From contig CAKPCK010000009.1 of NCBI GenBank assembly GCA_934141555.1, positions 1-56,882 on the forward strand: 56,882 nucleotides of DNA, written 5' to 3'. Below the pieces are notes generated by a model that was not told the DNA's origin, did no database searches, and saw only the letters and a program-made list of their open reading frames with translations. The position numbers and the translations under genes are program-made. This document shows, one piece after another, positions 44,163 to 53,631 of the stretch. The DNA is from an uncultured Clostridia bacterium (GTDB lineage: Bacteria > Bacillota > Clostridia > TANB77 > CAG-508). The first letter of the stretch is position 1; every line of letters begins with the position of its first letter.

Positions 44163-45239
44163 TTATTTTACATATTCATTTAATGGTTTTATTTTAAAAT
44201 TCAACTCTCCAAATTCACATGTTGGAACATATCCTGGTTTTGAATTTATAACATCTGGAATTCTATTTACAATTGATGCACATGTAAGTTCTACTGTTGC
44301 TGGTTTTGCAACAACTATTGTTGTTTCTGGTTCACCATAAATTGTCCATTCATTTTTGTCATATTCATCTGGTGCATAAACTTTTCCTATACATTCACTT
44401 TCAATTGTAATTCCTTCTTCTGTTTCTGTTGTAACAACAGCACTCATTCCTGTTGCATCTCCTGCTTTTACTGTCATTCCTAATGTTGATGAATATAAAT
44501 CTTCTTTATATGTTTGTGGTACACATTTTTGTCTTTGTGATTTTACTGTTAATCCTAATTTTTCACATAACCAACCATTTACATTCCACATATATGATGG
44601 TAAATAATCTCCACTTTCAACTATTTTTTGTCTTTCTTCATCTGATATTCTATCTACAGATGCTACTTCTTTGTCAAAGTCTTCTAATGTAAGCCCAGCT
44701 CCGTGTGCTTTTGCTAATGCTATTCCATATTCTTCTACATTATAGCTTGAGCTTCCTTTTATTTTTGTTATTTTTTGAGTTGATCCTGCTATTGATGAAA
44801 TTAATTGTCCCCAATAAATATCTTGATATCCACTTCCTGTTATTGTACAATTATTTTTCTTTGCAAGTTCATCAATTTTCTTTGTTAATGTTGGATTAGA
44901 ATTTTCTGGATAAAATGCTTCTTCACATGTTGTGATTGCATTTAATCCTAATTCTGCACATAGCATTAATGGATTTTCTAAATCTTTTATTAGGCTCATT
45001 GTTGTTACTATTACTATATCAGGTCTTGTTTCTTCTAACATTTTTCTTGCATCTTCTACATTAACAACTTTTACACCTTTATTTTCTGTTCCTAGTATTT
45101 CGCCTATATCTTTTCCTATTACTTTTGGATTTATATCAATTGCTCCTACTATTTCTCCACCTTTTTCATACACATATCTCATTGTGTATAAACTCATTTT
45201 GCCTACACCATATTGAACAACTTTAACTTTTCTTTCCAT
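44163..45239 (-). CDS. 2,4-diaminopentanoate dehydrogenase-like NAD(P)-dependent enzyme
   Basis: 358 residues. Rossmann start VVQYGVGKMSLYTMRYV with dinucleotide-binding Gly, then DPD-like GAIDINPKVIGKDIGE and the long C-terminal catalytic domain typical of the DapB-like family that includes 2,4-diaminopentanoate dehydrogenase of anaerobic ornithine breakdown. The length agrees with that enzyme. The other ornithine fermentation genes are not adjacent, so the assignment is by family resemblance only. AAGGAGG precedes the ATG; it follows dtd by 19 bases and is probably cotranscribed. Confidence 0.75.
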   Translation of the reverse strand: MERKVKVVQYGVGKMSLYTMRYVYEKGGEIVGAIDINPKVIGKDIGEILGTENKGVKVVNVEDARKMLEETRPDIVIVTTMSLIKDLENPLMLCAELGLNAITTCEEAFYPENSNPTLTKKIDELAKKNNCTITGSGYQDIYWGQLISSIAGSTQKITKIKGSSSYNVEEYGIALAKAHGAGLTLEDFDKEVASVDRISDEERQKIVESGDYLPSYMWNVNGWLCEKLGLTVKSQRQKCVPQTYKEDLYSSTLGMTVKAGDATGMSAVVTTETEEGITIESECIGKVYAPDEYDKNEWTIYGEPETTIVVAKPATVELTCASIVNRIPDVINSKPGYVPTCEFGELNFKIKPLNEYVK

Positions 45240-45258
45240 AGAAAGACCTCCTTTAAAA

Positions 45259-45696
45259 TTATTTTTCTATTATAATTGTAACTGGTCCATCATTGATTAG
45301 TTCTACTTTCATATCTGCTCCAAATATTCCTTTTTGTACTTCTATATCGTTTAATTCACATTGATTACAAAAATATTCATATAGTGGATTTGCTTCTTCT
45401 GGTCTCGCAGCCTCAATAAATGATGGCCTATTTCCTTGAGAACAATCTCCATATAAAGTAAATTGAGATACTATTAGCAATTTTCCTTTTACATCTTTTA
45501 TGCTTAAATTCATTTTATCATTTTCATCTGAAAATACTCTTAAATTGCATAATTTTTTAACTAAATAATCTGCTTGTTCTTTTGTATCTCCTACTTTTAT
45601 TCCTATTAGTACTAAAAAGCCTTTATCTATTTTTCCAATTATGTTTCCATCTACTTTTACTTCTGCTTTTTTGACTCTTTGAACTACTAGTTTCAT
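45259..45696 (-). CDS. dtd: D-aminoacyl-tRNA deacylase
   Basis: 145 residues, full length. Hydrolyses D-aminoacyl-tRNAs in the cytoplasm to protect translation. Signature SQFTLYGDCSQGNRPSF, FGADMKVELINDGPVT (the Gly-Pro motif is GPVT here) and the N-terminal VVQRVKKAEVKV. It sits between the zinc-ribbon gene and the dehydrogenase gene with short gaps, in the same orientation. Confidence 0.96.
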   Translation of the reverse strand: MKLVVQRVKKAEVKVDGNIIGKIDKGFLVLIGIKVGDTKEQADYLVKKLCNLRVFSDENDKMNLSIKDVKGKLLIVSQFTLYGDCSQGNRPSFIEAARPEEANPLYEYFCNQCELNDIEVQKGIFGADMKVELINDGPVTIIIEK

Positions 45697-45722
45697 TTTG
45701 CTATTCCTTTCATTTGCTATAT

Positions 45723-46250
45723 TTATTGTTGATCTGAATTACTTTCTTCACTTGTTTTTTTTCTTTCTGTATTATCTTCTCCAGATACTTTTTCTTCTAC
45801 AATTTCTGCTTCTGTCTCATTTTCTGGTTTTACATCTGAATTTTCTAAATCTTCTGTAACAACTTCTGCTTCTTTAACTTCAATTTCAGGTTGTTTTTCA
45901 CCACATTTTGGACAAAATGCTGCATTTTCATCAATTTCAGCATGACATTTTACACATTGTTTTTTATCTTTTAATTCTAATATTGATGTTAAACATGATT
46001 CTATTTCACTTGATAATATGTCTATTTTTGCACATTCTTCTTCTAAATCTGCTTTTATATCTATGTTTTCTTGTCTTACATGTTTTTCATAAACTTTTTT
46101 TCCAATTTCTTTGTACAAATCATTTATATTTGATTTGTTTTCATTAATTTTCATTCTTAATTTTGCTTCTTTTGCAAGTTCTCCTGTTTTTTTTGTTGTT
46201 ACATTATAAGCTTCAGTTGCTTTTTTTCCTAATGTATCAAAAAATCCCAT
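45723..46250 (-). CDS. Zinc-ribbon protein with coiled-coil region
   Basis: 175 residues from the ATG at 46250 (MGFFDTLGKK), where AAGGAAG lies seven bases upstream; the longer frame lacks a site. A helical N-terminal half (residues 1-95) with coiled-coil character precedes a zinc ribbon with CVKC and CPKC pairs (about 100-121), and ends in an acidic low-complexity tail rich in Glu/Val/Ser. Function of this type is unknown. Lies between gpsA and dtd; probably in the same transcript. Confidence 0.75.
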   Translation of the reverse strand: MGFFDTLGKKATEAYNVTTKKTGELAKEAKLRMKINENKSNINDLYKEIGKKVYEKHVRQENIDIKADLEEECAKIDILSSEIESCLTSILELKDKKQCVKCHAEIDENAAFCPKCGEKQPEIEVKEAEVVTEDLENSDVKPENETEAEIVEEKVSGEDNTERKKTSEESNSDQQ

Positions 46251-46325
46251 AACACATCTTCCTTTCTTCGGCTTTATGCCATATTTCAATATATATATTA
46301 AATATTATTGACACTTTTTTCATAT

Positions 46326-47312
46326 TTAGTCTTCGTTTTTTCTTGCTCTATTCATTAACATATTTACTGCATCTTCTGGTTTTAATCCATTATATAAAAT
46401 TCCATAAACTGCCTCTACTATTGGCATTTCTATATTATGAATTTTTCCTAGTTCGTGTGCAACTAAAATATTGTCTATACTTTCTATTGTCATTCCAACT
46501 TCTTTTTTTGTTTCTTCTAATGATTTTCCTTGTCCTATTAACTTTCCTGCTTTTCTGTTTCTACTATGTTCACTTAAACATGTTACAATTAAATCTCCAA
46601 GTCCACTTAGTCCATATAAAGTTTCTTTTTGTCCTCCTAATTCAACACCAAGTCTTGATAATTCTGCTAACCCTCTTGTTATTAATGCTGCAAATGTATT
46701 GTCTCCTAAACCTATTCCTGCTGCAACACCTGCACAAAATGCTATAATATTTTTTAAAGCTCCTCCTAGTTCAACACCTTTTACATCTCTTGATGTATAA
46801 ATTCTCATTTTATCAGACATAAATGTATCTTGAACTAATTTTAATACTGCATCATATTTTGAAGCAACTACTAATACTGTTGGTATTGCTATTGATACTT
46901 CTTCAGCATGGCTTGGTCCTGATAAAACTGCTATTTTGGCATTTGGTATTTCTTCTTGTATTACTTCATCTAATGTCATTAATGTTGCTTCTTCAAATCC
47001 TTTTGAACATATTACTATTGGTTGATTTGTTACATATTGTTTATATTGTTTTACTATATTTCTTGTAAATTTTGATGGTGTTACATGTATTATAAAGTCT
47101 GAACCATTTATTACTTCTTCATATGATGTACTACATTCTATTCCTTCTGGTAATACTACATTTGGTAAAAATTTGCATCTTTTTTCATTATTTATTATGT
47201 TTCTTTCTTCTTCAGAGAATGACCAAATCTTAACTTTGTTACCTAATTTTGCTAAGTGTATTGCTAAAGCAACTCCCCAGCTTCCACTTCCTATTATTGC
47301 TATATTTTTCAT
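46326..47312 (-). CDS. gpsA: NAD(P)-dependent glycerol-3-phosphate dehydrogenase
   Basis: 328 residues. Reduces dihydroxyacetone phosphate to sn-glycerol-3-phosphate for phospholipid synthesis. Rossmann motif GSGSWGVALA at residues 7-16, SKGFE, LSGPSHAEEV, and the catalytic Lys in VELGGALKNIIAF. It follows plsY by 54 bases, which contain a hairpin between its AAAGGAG and the ATG. Partner PlsY uses its product. Confidence 0.97.
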   Translation of the reverse strand: MKNIAIIGSGSWGVALAIHLAKLGNKVKIWSFSEEERNIINNEKRCKFLPNVVLPEGIECSTSYEEVINGSDFIIHVTPSKFTRNIVKQYKQYVTNQPIVICSKGFEEATLMTLDEVIQEEIPNAKIAVLSGPSHAEEVSIAIPTVLVVASKYDAVLKLVQDTFMSDKMRIYTSRDVKGVELGGALKNIIAFCAGVAAGIGLGDNTFAALITRGLAELSRLGVELGGQKETLYGLSGLGDLIVTCLSEHSRNRKAGKLIGQGKSLEETKKEVGMTIESIDNILVAHELGKIHNIEMPIVEAVYGILYNGLKPEDAVNMLMNRARKNED

Positions 47313-47323
47313 TTTTATTAATA

Positions 47324-47349
47324 AATGCTAGAATAAAAATTCTAGCATT
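47324..47349 (-). promoter_or_regulatory. Hairpin between ribosome binding site and start of gpsA
   Basis: AATGCTAGAAT and ATTCTAGCATT form an 11-bp perfect stem with a four-base loop. AAAGGAG (47352-47358) lies upstream of it and the gpsA ATG (47310-47312) downstream. Folding would shorten the effective spacing to about a dozen bases. Confidence 0.65.
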
Positions 47350-47366
47350 TTCTCCTTTCTTTTGCA

Positions 47367-47996
47367 TTATTTCTTGAAACTTAATTTATTTTCAGTTCCA
47401 TTTAATATTCTTTTGATGTTGCTTCTATGGTTAAATGCTACTATAACTGCAAGTATTATACTATATATTAAATAACTACTTCCTTCACTTACTGTAAAGT
47501 TTGTATGTATGAATAATACTAGTACAGGGAAAAGTATTGCTGCACCTACAGATCCTAATGATACCATTTTACTTAGTGCCATTAGTACTAGTGCAAATAC
47601 TAAACATATTAATCCTATTTGACAATTTGTCATTAAAAGTACTCCTAAAGATGTTGCTACACCTTTTCCACCTTTAAATCCAAAAAATATTGGAAATGTA
47701 TGTCCTAAAACAACTGCTATTCCTGCAAGTTGTACCAATAAAGCTTTGTCTGCATTTTTAGCTATTTTTCCTACTATTATTGCAAATAATATTGCAACAA
47801 CTCCTTTTAGACAATCTCCTATTAATGTAAGTACTGCTCCTTTTTTTCCTACAGAACGTAACATGTTTGTTGCTCCTGCATTTCCACTTCCTTTTTCTCT
47901 TACATCAAATCCTGCCATTTTTTTGCTTATTATTACTGAAAAACTTATGCTTCCTAATAAATATGCTACTAGTGTTACTATTATGTATGCTGACAT
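47367..47996 (-). CDS. plsY: Acyl-phosphate:glycerol-3-phosphate acyltransferase PlsY
   Basis: 209 residues, five or more membrane helices. Transfers acyl groups from acyl-phosphate to glycerol-3-phosphate, giving lysophosphatidic acid. Conserved loops are visible: YLLGSISFSVIIS, GSGNAGATNMLRS, GHTFPIFFGFKGGKGVATS. GGAGG precedes the ATG. It begins two bases after der stops and is followed by gpsA, which supplies the substrate: a coherent der-plsY-gpsA operon. Confidence 0.97.
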   Translation of the reverse strand: MSAYIIVTLVAYLLGSISFSVIISKKMAGFDVREKGSGNAGATNMLRSVGKKGAVLTLIGDCLKGVVAILFAIIVGKIAKNADKALLVQLAGIAVVLGHTFPIFFGFKGGKGVATSLGVLLMTNCQIGLICLVFALVLMALSKMVSLGSVGAAILFPVLVLFIHTNFTVSEGSSYLIYSIILAVIVAFNHRSNIKRILNGTENKLSFKK

Positions 47997-47998
47997 TT

Positions 47999-49327
47999 TT
48001 ATTCCTCCTTTTCACCTTTTTCTCTTGCAATAATTCTCACTGGTGTACCCTCTAATCCAAATTCTTTTCTAATCTGATTTACTAAATATCTTTCATATGA
48101 AAAATGAAATAGTTCTTTATTATTTACAAATATTACAAATGTTGGTGGTTTTGTACTAACTTGTGTACCATAAAGAATTTTTAATCTTTTTCCTTTATCT
48201 GTTGGTGGTTGTACAATTGCAATTGCTTCATTTATTACTTGATTTAATGTTGCTGTTGATACTCTCATTGCATTTTGTTCTGCAACATTGTTTATCATGT
48301 TAAATAATTTGTCAACTCTTTGTCCTGTTTTTGCTGATATAAAGATTACTGGTGCATAAGATAAATATGATAATTTTGCATATATGTCTTTTTTGTATTT
48401 TTCTAATGTTCCTGTTTCTTTCTCATATTCATCCCATTTGTTTACAACAATTATTATTCCTTTTCCAGCCTCATGTGCTTCACCTGCAATTTTTGCATCT
48501 TGGTCTGTTACTCCTTCATTTGCATCTATCATCATTAAACATACATCTGCTCTTTCAATTGCAAGTAATGTTCTCATTATACTAAATTTTTCTATTGATT
48601 CAGATACTTTACTTTTTCTTCTTATTCCAGCTGTATCTATTAGTACATATTTTCCATACTCATTTTCATATTCTGTGTCTATTGCATCTCTTGTTGTTCC
48701 TGCTATATTACTTACAATTGTTCTATTTTCTCCTAGAATTTTGTTTATTAATGATGATTTTCCTACATTTGGTTTTCCTATAACTGCTACTTTTATTCTT
48801 CCATCATCATCTTCATCATCACTTTTTTCTGGGAAATTTTCATATAATGCATCTAAAACATCACCAATTCCTAATGCATTTGCTGCAGATACTGGATATG
48901 GTTCTCCCATTCCTAAATTGTAAAATTCATATATTTCATTTCTGTCTCTACTCATATTATCTGCTTTGTTACATACAAGTACTACTGGTTTTTTTGATTT
49001 TTTTAACATAATTGCTATTTCTTGATCTGCTGCTGTTACTCCTTGTTTTACATCTGTTAAAAATAGTATTACATCTGCTATATCTATTGCTATTTTAGCT
49101 TGTTCTCTCATTTGCGATATTATTGTATCATCACTTTCTGGTTCAATTCCAGCTGTATCTACTACTGTAAAGTTTCTTCCCCTCCAGTTTGTTTCTGCAT
49201 ATACTCTATCTCTTGTAACACCTGGTGTATCTTCAACAATTGATATTCTACTTCCTACTATATAATTGAAAAATGTTGATTTTCCCACATTTGGTTTTCC
49301 TATTATTGCTACTGTTGGTTTTGCCAC
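47999..49327 (-). CDS. der: Ribosome assembly GTPase Der (EngA)
   Basis: 442 residues with two tandem GTPase domains and a C-terminal KH-like domain; needed for 50S ribosome maturation. G1 motifs GKPNVGKSTFFNY (11-23) and GKPNVGKSSLINK (about 184), DTAGIE and DTAGIR as G3, NKAD and NKWD as G4. The start is GTG at 49327, seven bases after AAGGAGG. First gene of the operon with plsY and gpsA. Confidence 0.98.
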   Translation of the reverse strand: MAKPTVAIIGKPNVGKSTFFNYIVGSRISIVEDTPGVTRDRVYAETNWRGRNFTVVDTAGIEPESDDTIISQMREQAKIAIDIADVILFLTDVKQGVTAADQEIAIMLKKSKKPVVLVCNKADNMSRDRNEIYEFYNLGMGEPYPVSAANALGIGDVLDALYENFPEKSDDEDDDGRIKVAVIGKPNVGKSSLINKILGENRTIVSNIAGTTRDAIDTEYENEYGKYVLIDTAGIRRKSKVSESIEKFSIMRTLLAIERADVCLMMIDANEGVTDQDAKIAGEAHEAGKGIIIVVNKWDEYEKETGTLEKYKKDIYAKLSYLSYAPVIFISAKTGQRVDKLFNMINNVAEQNAMRVSTATLNQVINEAIAIVQPPTDKGKRLKILYGTQVSTKPPTFVIFVNNKELFHFSYERYLVNQIRKEFGLEGTPVRIIAREKGEKEE

Positions 49328-49461
49328 GTTTTTGCCTCCTTGTTATTATATTTTTAGCCACTTATATTTTACTATTTTTAGAAAAAAATAGCAATAGATA
49401 ATATAAAAATTTGCACTATTATAAATCTTTTTTCATAATATTTTATATTATGGAGGTTTTT

Positions 49462-50398
49462 ATGAATGTTTTTAGACAAGATTCTATTATTTCTACAAAT
49501 GTTGATTATAGTTACAATGTTTTTATTAAAGATTTGCACACATTAACAAATTTATATAATTTTATTTCTGTGGGTACTATTGGAAAATCTATTATGGGAA
49601 AAGAAATTCCTTTTATAAAAATTGGTAATGGCTCTAATGAAGTTTTTTATTCCGCTTCATATCATGCAAATGAATGGATTACAAGTATTGTTTTAATGAA
49701 ATTTTTAGCTGATTATTGTTATTGCTATTCTAATAATTTACCTATTTTTGGATATCCTGCTCGCTGGCTTTTTAATGTTTCTACCATTTATCTTGTTCCT
49801 ATGGTTAATCCTGATGGTGTTGATTTGGTTACAGGTGCTCTTCCTAAAAATTCACCATCATATGCTCAAGCTTCAAAAATTGCTTATGGCTTTGCTACTA
49901 TTCCATTTCCAAATGGTTGGAAAGCAAATATTAGAGGTGTGGATTTAAACTTACAATTTCCTGCTGGATGGCAACAAGCTCGTGAAATAAAATATTCTCA
50001 AGGATTTACTCGGCCCAGCTCCTCGTGATTTTGTCGGATATGGACCTCTTACAGAACCAGAGTCTCTTGCTGTCTATAATTTTACACTTCAACATAATTT
50101 TAGGCTTATTCTTGCTTATCATTCTCAAGGTGAAGTAATTTATTGGCAATTTCAAAATTATAATCCCCCTTATAGTTTTGAAATTGGAACTCAATTTGCT
50201 AATGTTAGTGGATATTCTTTAGAATCAACTCCTTATAATTCTAGTTTTGCTGGTTACAAAGATTGGTTTATTCAAAACTATAATAGACCTGGCTATACTA
50301 TCGAAGTTGGTCTTGGTACTAGTCCTCTTCCTCTTTCACAATTTGATAAAATTTATTCTGATAATTTGGGAATTTTGGTTTTGGGTTCAATTATATAA
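49462..50398 (+). pseudogene. M14 zinc carboxypeptidase-like gene with a single-base frameshift
   Basis: The first frame (49462-50028) begins with GGAGG eight bases before the ATG and carries the zinc-binding H-x-x-E of M14 peptidases in SYHANEWITS and the conserved VNPDGVDLV. It then runs into a TGA. The rest continues in another frame from GGCCC at 50012 to 50398 and has the third zinc ligand region AYHSQGEVIYW and the catalytic Glu in YTIEVGLG. Removing one C from 50014-50016 gives one frame of about 311 residues reading FTRPAPRDFVGYG. Likely a D-glutamyl-diamino acid endopeptidase type of cell-wall peptidase. A sequencing error or programmed frameshift is possible instead of a dead gene. 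Confidence 0.85.
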
Positions 50399-50424
50399 AA
50401 AAGAGTATCAATTTTGATACTCTT
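50399..50424. terminator. Terminator between the M14 gene and the AIM24 gene
   Basis: AAAAGAGTATCAA and TTGATACTCTTT form a perfect stem; on the minus strand T-runs follow, so it mainly ends the AIM24 gene. Confidence 0.85.
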
Positions 50425-50427
50425 TCT

Positions 50428-51120
50428 CTAATTATTATTTGTTGTTCTTGGCATATATGGAATCAATCTTCCTGCAAAATCTTTAAAGTTTTGAGATTGT
50501 AAAATTACTTTACCTGGTCCTACTAATTTTGTTAAGAATAAACCTTCTCCTCCTAAGAAAATGTTTCCTAATCCGCTTATTGTCTCAATACCATATGATA
50601 CACTTGGCTCAAATGCAACAACATTTCCTGTATTAACTTTTATAATTTCTCCTGGTGCTAAATCTTTTTGGATTATATCTCCATCAACTTCCAAAAAGAT
50701 TTTTCCATTTCCTGTAGCTTTTTGAAGTACAAATCCTTCTCCTCCAAATAATCCAGCTGAGAATTTTTTTGTAAATGCAACACTTGTTTCTACATTTGAT
50801 TCAGCACATAAAAATGCTCCTTTTTGAATCATCATTCCACCTGGCAATGTTGCTAAGTCTAAATCAATAATTCCTCCTGGTACTGTTGACGCAAAGGCTA
50901 CCATTGCTCCATCTTTTTGTGCTGTATAATTTGCCATAAATATTGATTCGCCTGTAAACATTCTTCCTAAACTTTTCATTATTCCACCACGAGCATTTGT
51001 TGCCATTGATATTCCATCTGATTGGTATGCCATTCCCCCTGATTGTGTATATACTGTTTCTCCTGCTCTTAATTTCATTTCAACTACTGGTACTGTTTCT
51101 CCTATAATTTTATAATCCAT
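50428..51120 (-). CDS. AIM24/TIGR00266 family protein
   Basis: 230 residues. All-beta double barrel of the AIM24 family, found in many bacteria and in mitochondria; biochemical function unknown. Signatures: MDYKIIGETVPVVEMKLRAGE at the start (first 20 residues), TQSGGMAYQSDGI, GGIMKSLGRMFTGES, PGGIIDLDL. AAGGAGG lies three bases-plus upstream of the ATG. No signal peptide or membrane helix. Alone on its transcript. Confidence 0.9.
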   Translation of the reverse strand: MDYKIIGETVPVVEMKLRAGETVYTQSGGMAYQSDGISMATNARGGIMKSLGRMFTGESIFMANYTAQKDGAMVAFASTVPGGIIDLDLATLPGGMMIQKGAFLCAESNVETSVAFTKKFSAGLFGGEGFVLQKATGNGKIFLEVDGDIIQKDLAPGEIIKVNTGNVVAFEPSVSYGIETISGLGNIFLGGEGLFLTKLVGPGKVILQSQNFKDFAGRLIPYMPRTTNNN

Positions 51121-51186
51121 TTTATCCTCCTTTATTTGGGTATTTCTCTTTTAATATATCATATGTATTTATAATTTTCTATATTT

Positions 51187-51747
51187 TTAAATATTTTTAT
51201 TTTTTATAAACTCCCCTGTAAATTCTTCGGCTAATATATCCATACTTATACTATCATAATATTTTCCATTAATAAACTTACATTTTCTTCTTCTTCCATT
51301 TTCTTGAAATCCACATTTTTTATAACATTTTAATGCTCTTTCATTAAATTCCATTAAATCTAATTTTATATTATGTAGATTCAAATATCTAAATCCATAT
51401 TCTAATATAAGTCTTATTGCTTCTGTTCCATATCCTCTATCTCTGTAATCTTTATCTCCTATAAATATTCCTAATGTCGCATTTCTATTTATGTCATCTA
51501 TTTGTTCTAATGATATTGTTCCTATCATTTTATCATCTTCTAATGTTACTATTACAAATGAAGCATTATCTTTATTTGGTCTTGATAAGTATTCTCTTTC
51601 CATATCTAATGTTACACTTGCTCCGCTTCTTCCGATATAATCTGTTGTATTAAAATCATTTAACCATTCTGTGAATTGTTCTACATCTTCACTATTTCTT
51701 GGTGATAGATATATTCTTTCTCCTACTAATTTTTTGAAATATTTCAT
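51187..51747 (-). CDS. GNAT acetyltransferase (RimJ/RimL-like)
   Basis: 186 residues. RimJ/RimL-type GNAT fold: ERIYLSPRNSEDVEQFTEWL at the N-terminus, IGTISLEQIDDINRNATLGI, the acetyl-CoA loop DRGYGTEAIRLILEYGF, and LNLHNIKLDLMEFNERALKC toward the end. Substrate not predictable; ribosomal protein or small-molecule acetylation both occur. GAGGAGG precedes the ATG by 9 bases. Monocistronic by appearance. Confidence 0.88.
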   Translation of the reverse strand: MKYFKKLVGERIYLSPRNSEDVEQFTEWLNDFNTTDYIGRSGASVTLDMEREYLSRPNKDNASFVIVTLEDDKMIGTISLEQIDDINRNATLGIFIGDKDYRDRGYGTEAIRLILEYGFRYLNLHNIKLDLMEFNERALKCYKKCGFQENGRRRKCKFINGKYYDSISMDILAEEFTGEFIKNKNI

Positions 51748-51792
51748 ATTGTGCCCTCCTCTTTTACAATTTACTATATATTAACAAAAAAA

Positions 51793-51826
51793 CAGATAAT
51801 TATCAATGTTTTTTAATAATTATCTG
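51793..51826 (-). terminator. Terminator of the sigma/anti-sigma operon
   Basis: CAGATAATTAT and ATAATTATCTG form an 11-bp stem with a 12-base loop; on the minus strand TTTTTTT follows. Confidence 0.88.
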
Positions 51827-51834
51827 CTATTATC

Positions 51835-52998
51835 TTATCTATTTATTTTATTTTCATAAAAATGGAAATTCTCCCAATAAATTTCATCACTAGTACTTCC
51901 GCCAATGATTTCACCAGTTGTTGCATCAACATAATATGTAAATTGTCCTCTTGCAACTTTATTTACAATACCTGTATTTTCTGTATCTCCATATATTAAA
52001 CCAACTACCCAAACTCTTCTAACTCTTTCTTCTGTTTTATAATATACTATATCTTCATTTGGTACATCAACTTCCGTCATAGGCTTATAAAATGCATCTG
52101 TATCTTTTAATCTTGAATATGCAGTTCCATTCATGGCTTTTATACTTTGTTCTGCTTTTGTTTCTATAATTGGTCTTTCTTCTACTTTTTTATCTGCTTC
52201 AATTGCTAATTCTATTGCTTGTTCTTTTGTTATTTTTGATGGATTATCATCATATTTTTCATTTAATACACTATAATCACTTAATTTATGATCTTTCGCA
52301 TAAAAATCAATCCAAATAGCCTCACATTTATTATATAAATCTCCATATTTTTTATAAAATCTTGCACTATAATATCCACTCTTATCTTCATCTGGGTTAC
52401 TATTCCATAATTTAACTATTTCTGCAAATTCATATTCTCCTTCTTTATATCCCAATTGCTCATAATATTGTTTTGCAACTTCTATTGCTTCATCTCTTGT
52501 CATTGTATATTTTTCATAACTTTTATTATATTCACATGATTTTAAACTTTCAAATTCTTTACTCATTCCATTTATTGTTATTTCCCATTTTCCATCATCA
52601 GTAGTAAATATATATTCTATCCCTTCACTATAACTATCTTTATAATTTCTTGTCTTAGAAAGTTCTCCACCCTCAATTCCTATTTTATTTAATTTATTTT
52701 TAGCAATTTCTCTTGCTTCATCTTCTGTTATATTTTCTTTAATTGATTCTTCTGTGATTTCTTCTGTTTGGCCTCCTCCAACGATTTTTGTTGGTTCTTT
52801 CCAAATCTTTTCATATATAATATTTGCACCGTATGCTGTACCTATTGATAATCCTATTGTTAAAACTGCCACAGCTGCCACATTCCTGAATTTTTTCATA
52901 CTAAATTTATCATTTCTATTTTCTTTTTCTAATTCATATATTGCTATTTTATCTTTTACATTTTCAATTATTTTATTTTGCAATTCTTCATTACTCAT
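51835..52998 (-). CDS. Putative membrane anti-sigma factor with PepSY-like repeats
   Basis: 387 residues. A cytoplasmic N-terminus (1-35), one membrane helix (about 36-58, VAAVAVLTIGLSIGTAYGA) and a large outer part with PepSY-like repeats: ITEDEAREIAKNKL, MTRDEAIEVAKQYY and ITKEQAIELAIEA, ending in FTYYVDATTGEIIGG. The gene follows the ECF sigma factor by 18 bases, the usual place for its anti-sigma partner. The exact anti-sigma contact is inferred from operon order; no zinc-binding anti-sigma motif is present. Confidence 0.75.
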   Translation of the reverse strand: MSNEELQNKIIENVKDKIAIYELEKENRNDKFSMKKFRNVAAVAVLTIGLSIGTAYGANIIYEKIWKEPTKIVGGGQTEEITEESIKENITEDEAREIAKNKLNKIGIEGGELSKTRNYKDSYSEGIEYIFTTDDGKWEITINGMSKEFESLKSCEYNKSYEKYTMTRDEAIEVAKQYYEQLGYKEGEYEFAEIVKLWNSNPDEDKSGYYSARFYKKYGDLYNKCEAIWIDFYAKDHKLSDYSVLNEKYDDNPSKITKEQAIELAIEADKKVEERPIIETKAEQSIKAMNGTAYSRLKDTDAFYKPMTEVDVPNEDIVYYKTEERVRRVWVVGLIYGDTENTGIVNKVARGQFTYYVDATTGEIIGGSTSDEIYWENFHFYENKINR

Positions 52999-53016
52999 AA
53001 TTTATTTTCCTTTCAC

Positions 53017-53547
53017 CTAAAAATCTATATTTTCTTTTATTTGCTTTCTAATTCTATGTAATCTTGATCTTATTGTAATTTCATTCATCTTTAGTTTTCG
53101 TGATATTTCTTTTGATTTTTGATTATTATAGTAAAACATTCTAAATATTGCTTTATCTATGTCATCTAAATTATTTACTATTTTTTGTATCTGTTCTATT
53201 CTACATTTTTCTTCATAATATTCATATATATCATCATTAATTGATATATTATTTTCAAAATCTTCAATATTTAAATTATCTTTTTGTTTCCTATATTTTT
53301 CCTTTATAAGATTTTTAGCTATTCCTACTAAGTAAAAACTTATTTTATCATCTTTTTTTAATGTATCTTTTTTCTTCCAAAAGATAAAAAATACATCTGA
53401 TAAAATTTCTTCTATATCTTCATTACTTAAATTTTCTGAAATATTGATTATTGCTGTATATACATATCCACTATAATCTTTTATTACTTGTTCTATATTT
53501 AATTGTTCATTTTCTACATAATCTTCTAATATTTTATATTGTTTCAA
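53017..53547 (-). CDS. ECF-type RNA polymerase sigma factor
   Basis: 176 residues. Sigma-70 region 2 (about 25-90; YTAIINISENLSNEDIEEIL, SDVFFIFWKKKDTLK) and region 4 (about 120-176; LDDIDKAIFRMFYYNNQKSK, EISRKLKMNEITIRSRLHRIRKQ). Lacks region 1 and 3, as ECF sigmas do. TTG at 53547 is the start, behind AAAGGAG. It is followed by the PepSY-containing membrane protein, presumably its regulator. Target promoter not visible. Confidence 0.88.
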   Translation of the reverse strand: MKQYKILEDYVENEQLNIEQVIKDYSGYVYTAIINISENLSNEDIEEILSDVFFIFWKKKDTLKKDDKISFYLVGIAKNLIKEKYRKQKDNLNIEDFENNISINDDIYEYYEEKCRIEQIQKIVNNLDDIDKAIFRMFYYNNQKSKEISRKLKMNEITIRSRLHRIRKQIKENIDF

Positions 53548-53631
53548 TTTTTCTCTCCTTTGTCTTTCATAAGATATCTTACACTTATATAATGTCTTTT
53601 TTCAAGAAAATGTTGCAAAAAATAATAAAAA

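Noticed and set aside
43882..44340. Plus-strand 152-residue open frame across the high-G+C gene
   Set aside because: Runs antisense through two well-supported genes with no ribosome site; the lack of stops follows from the higher G+C.
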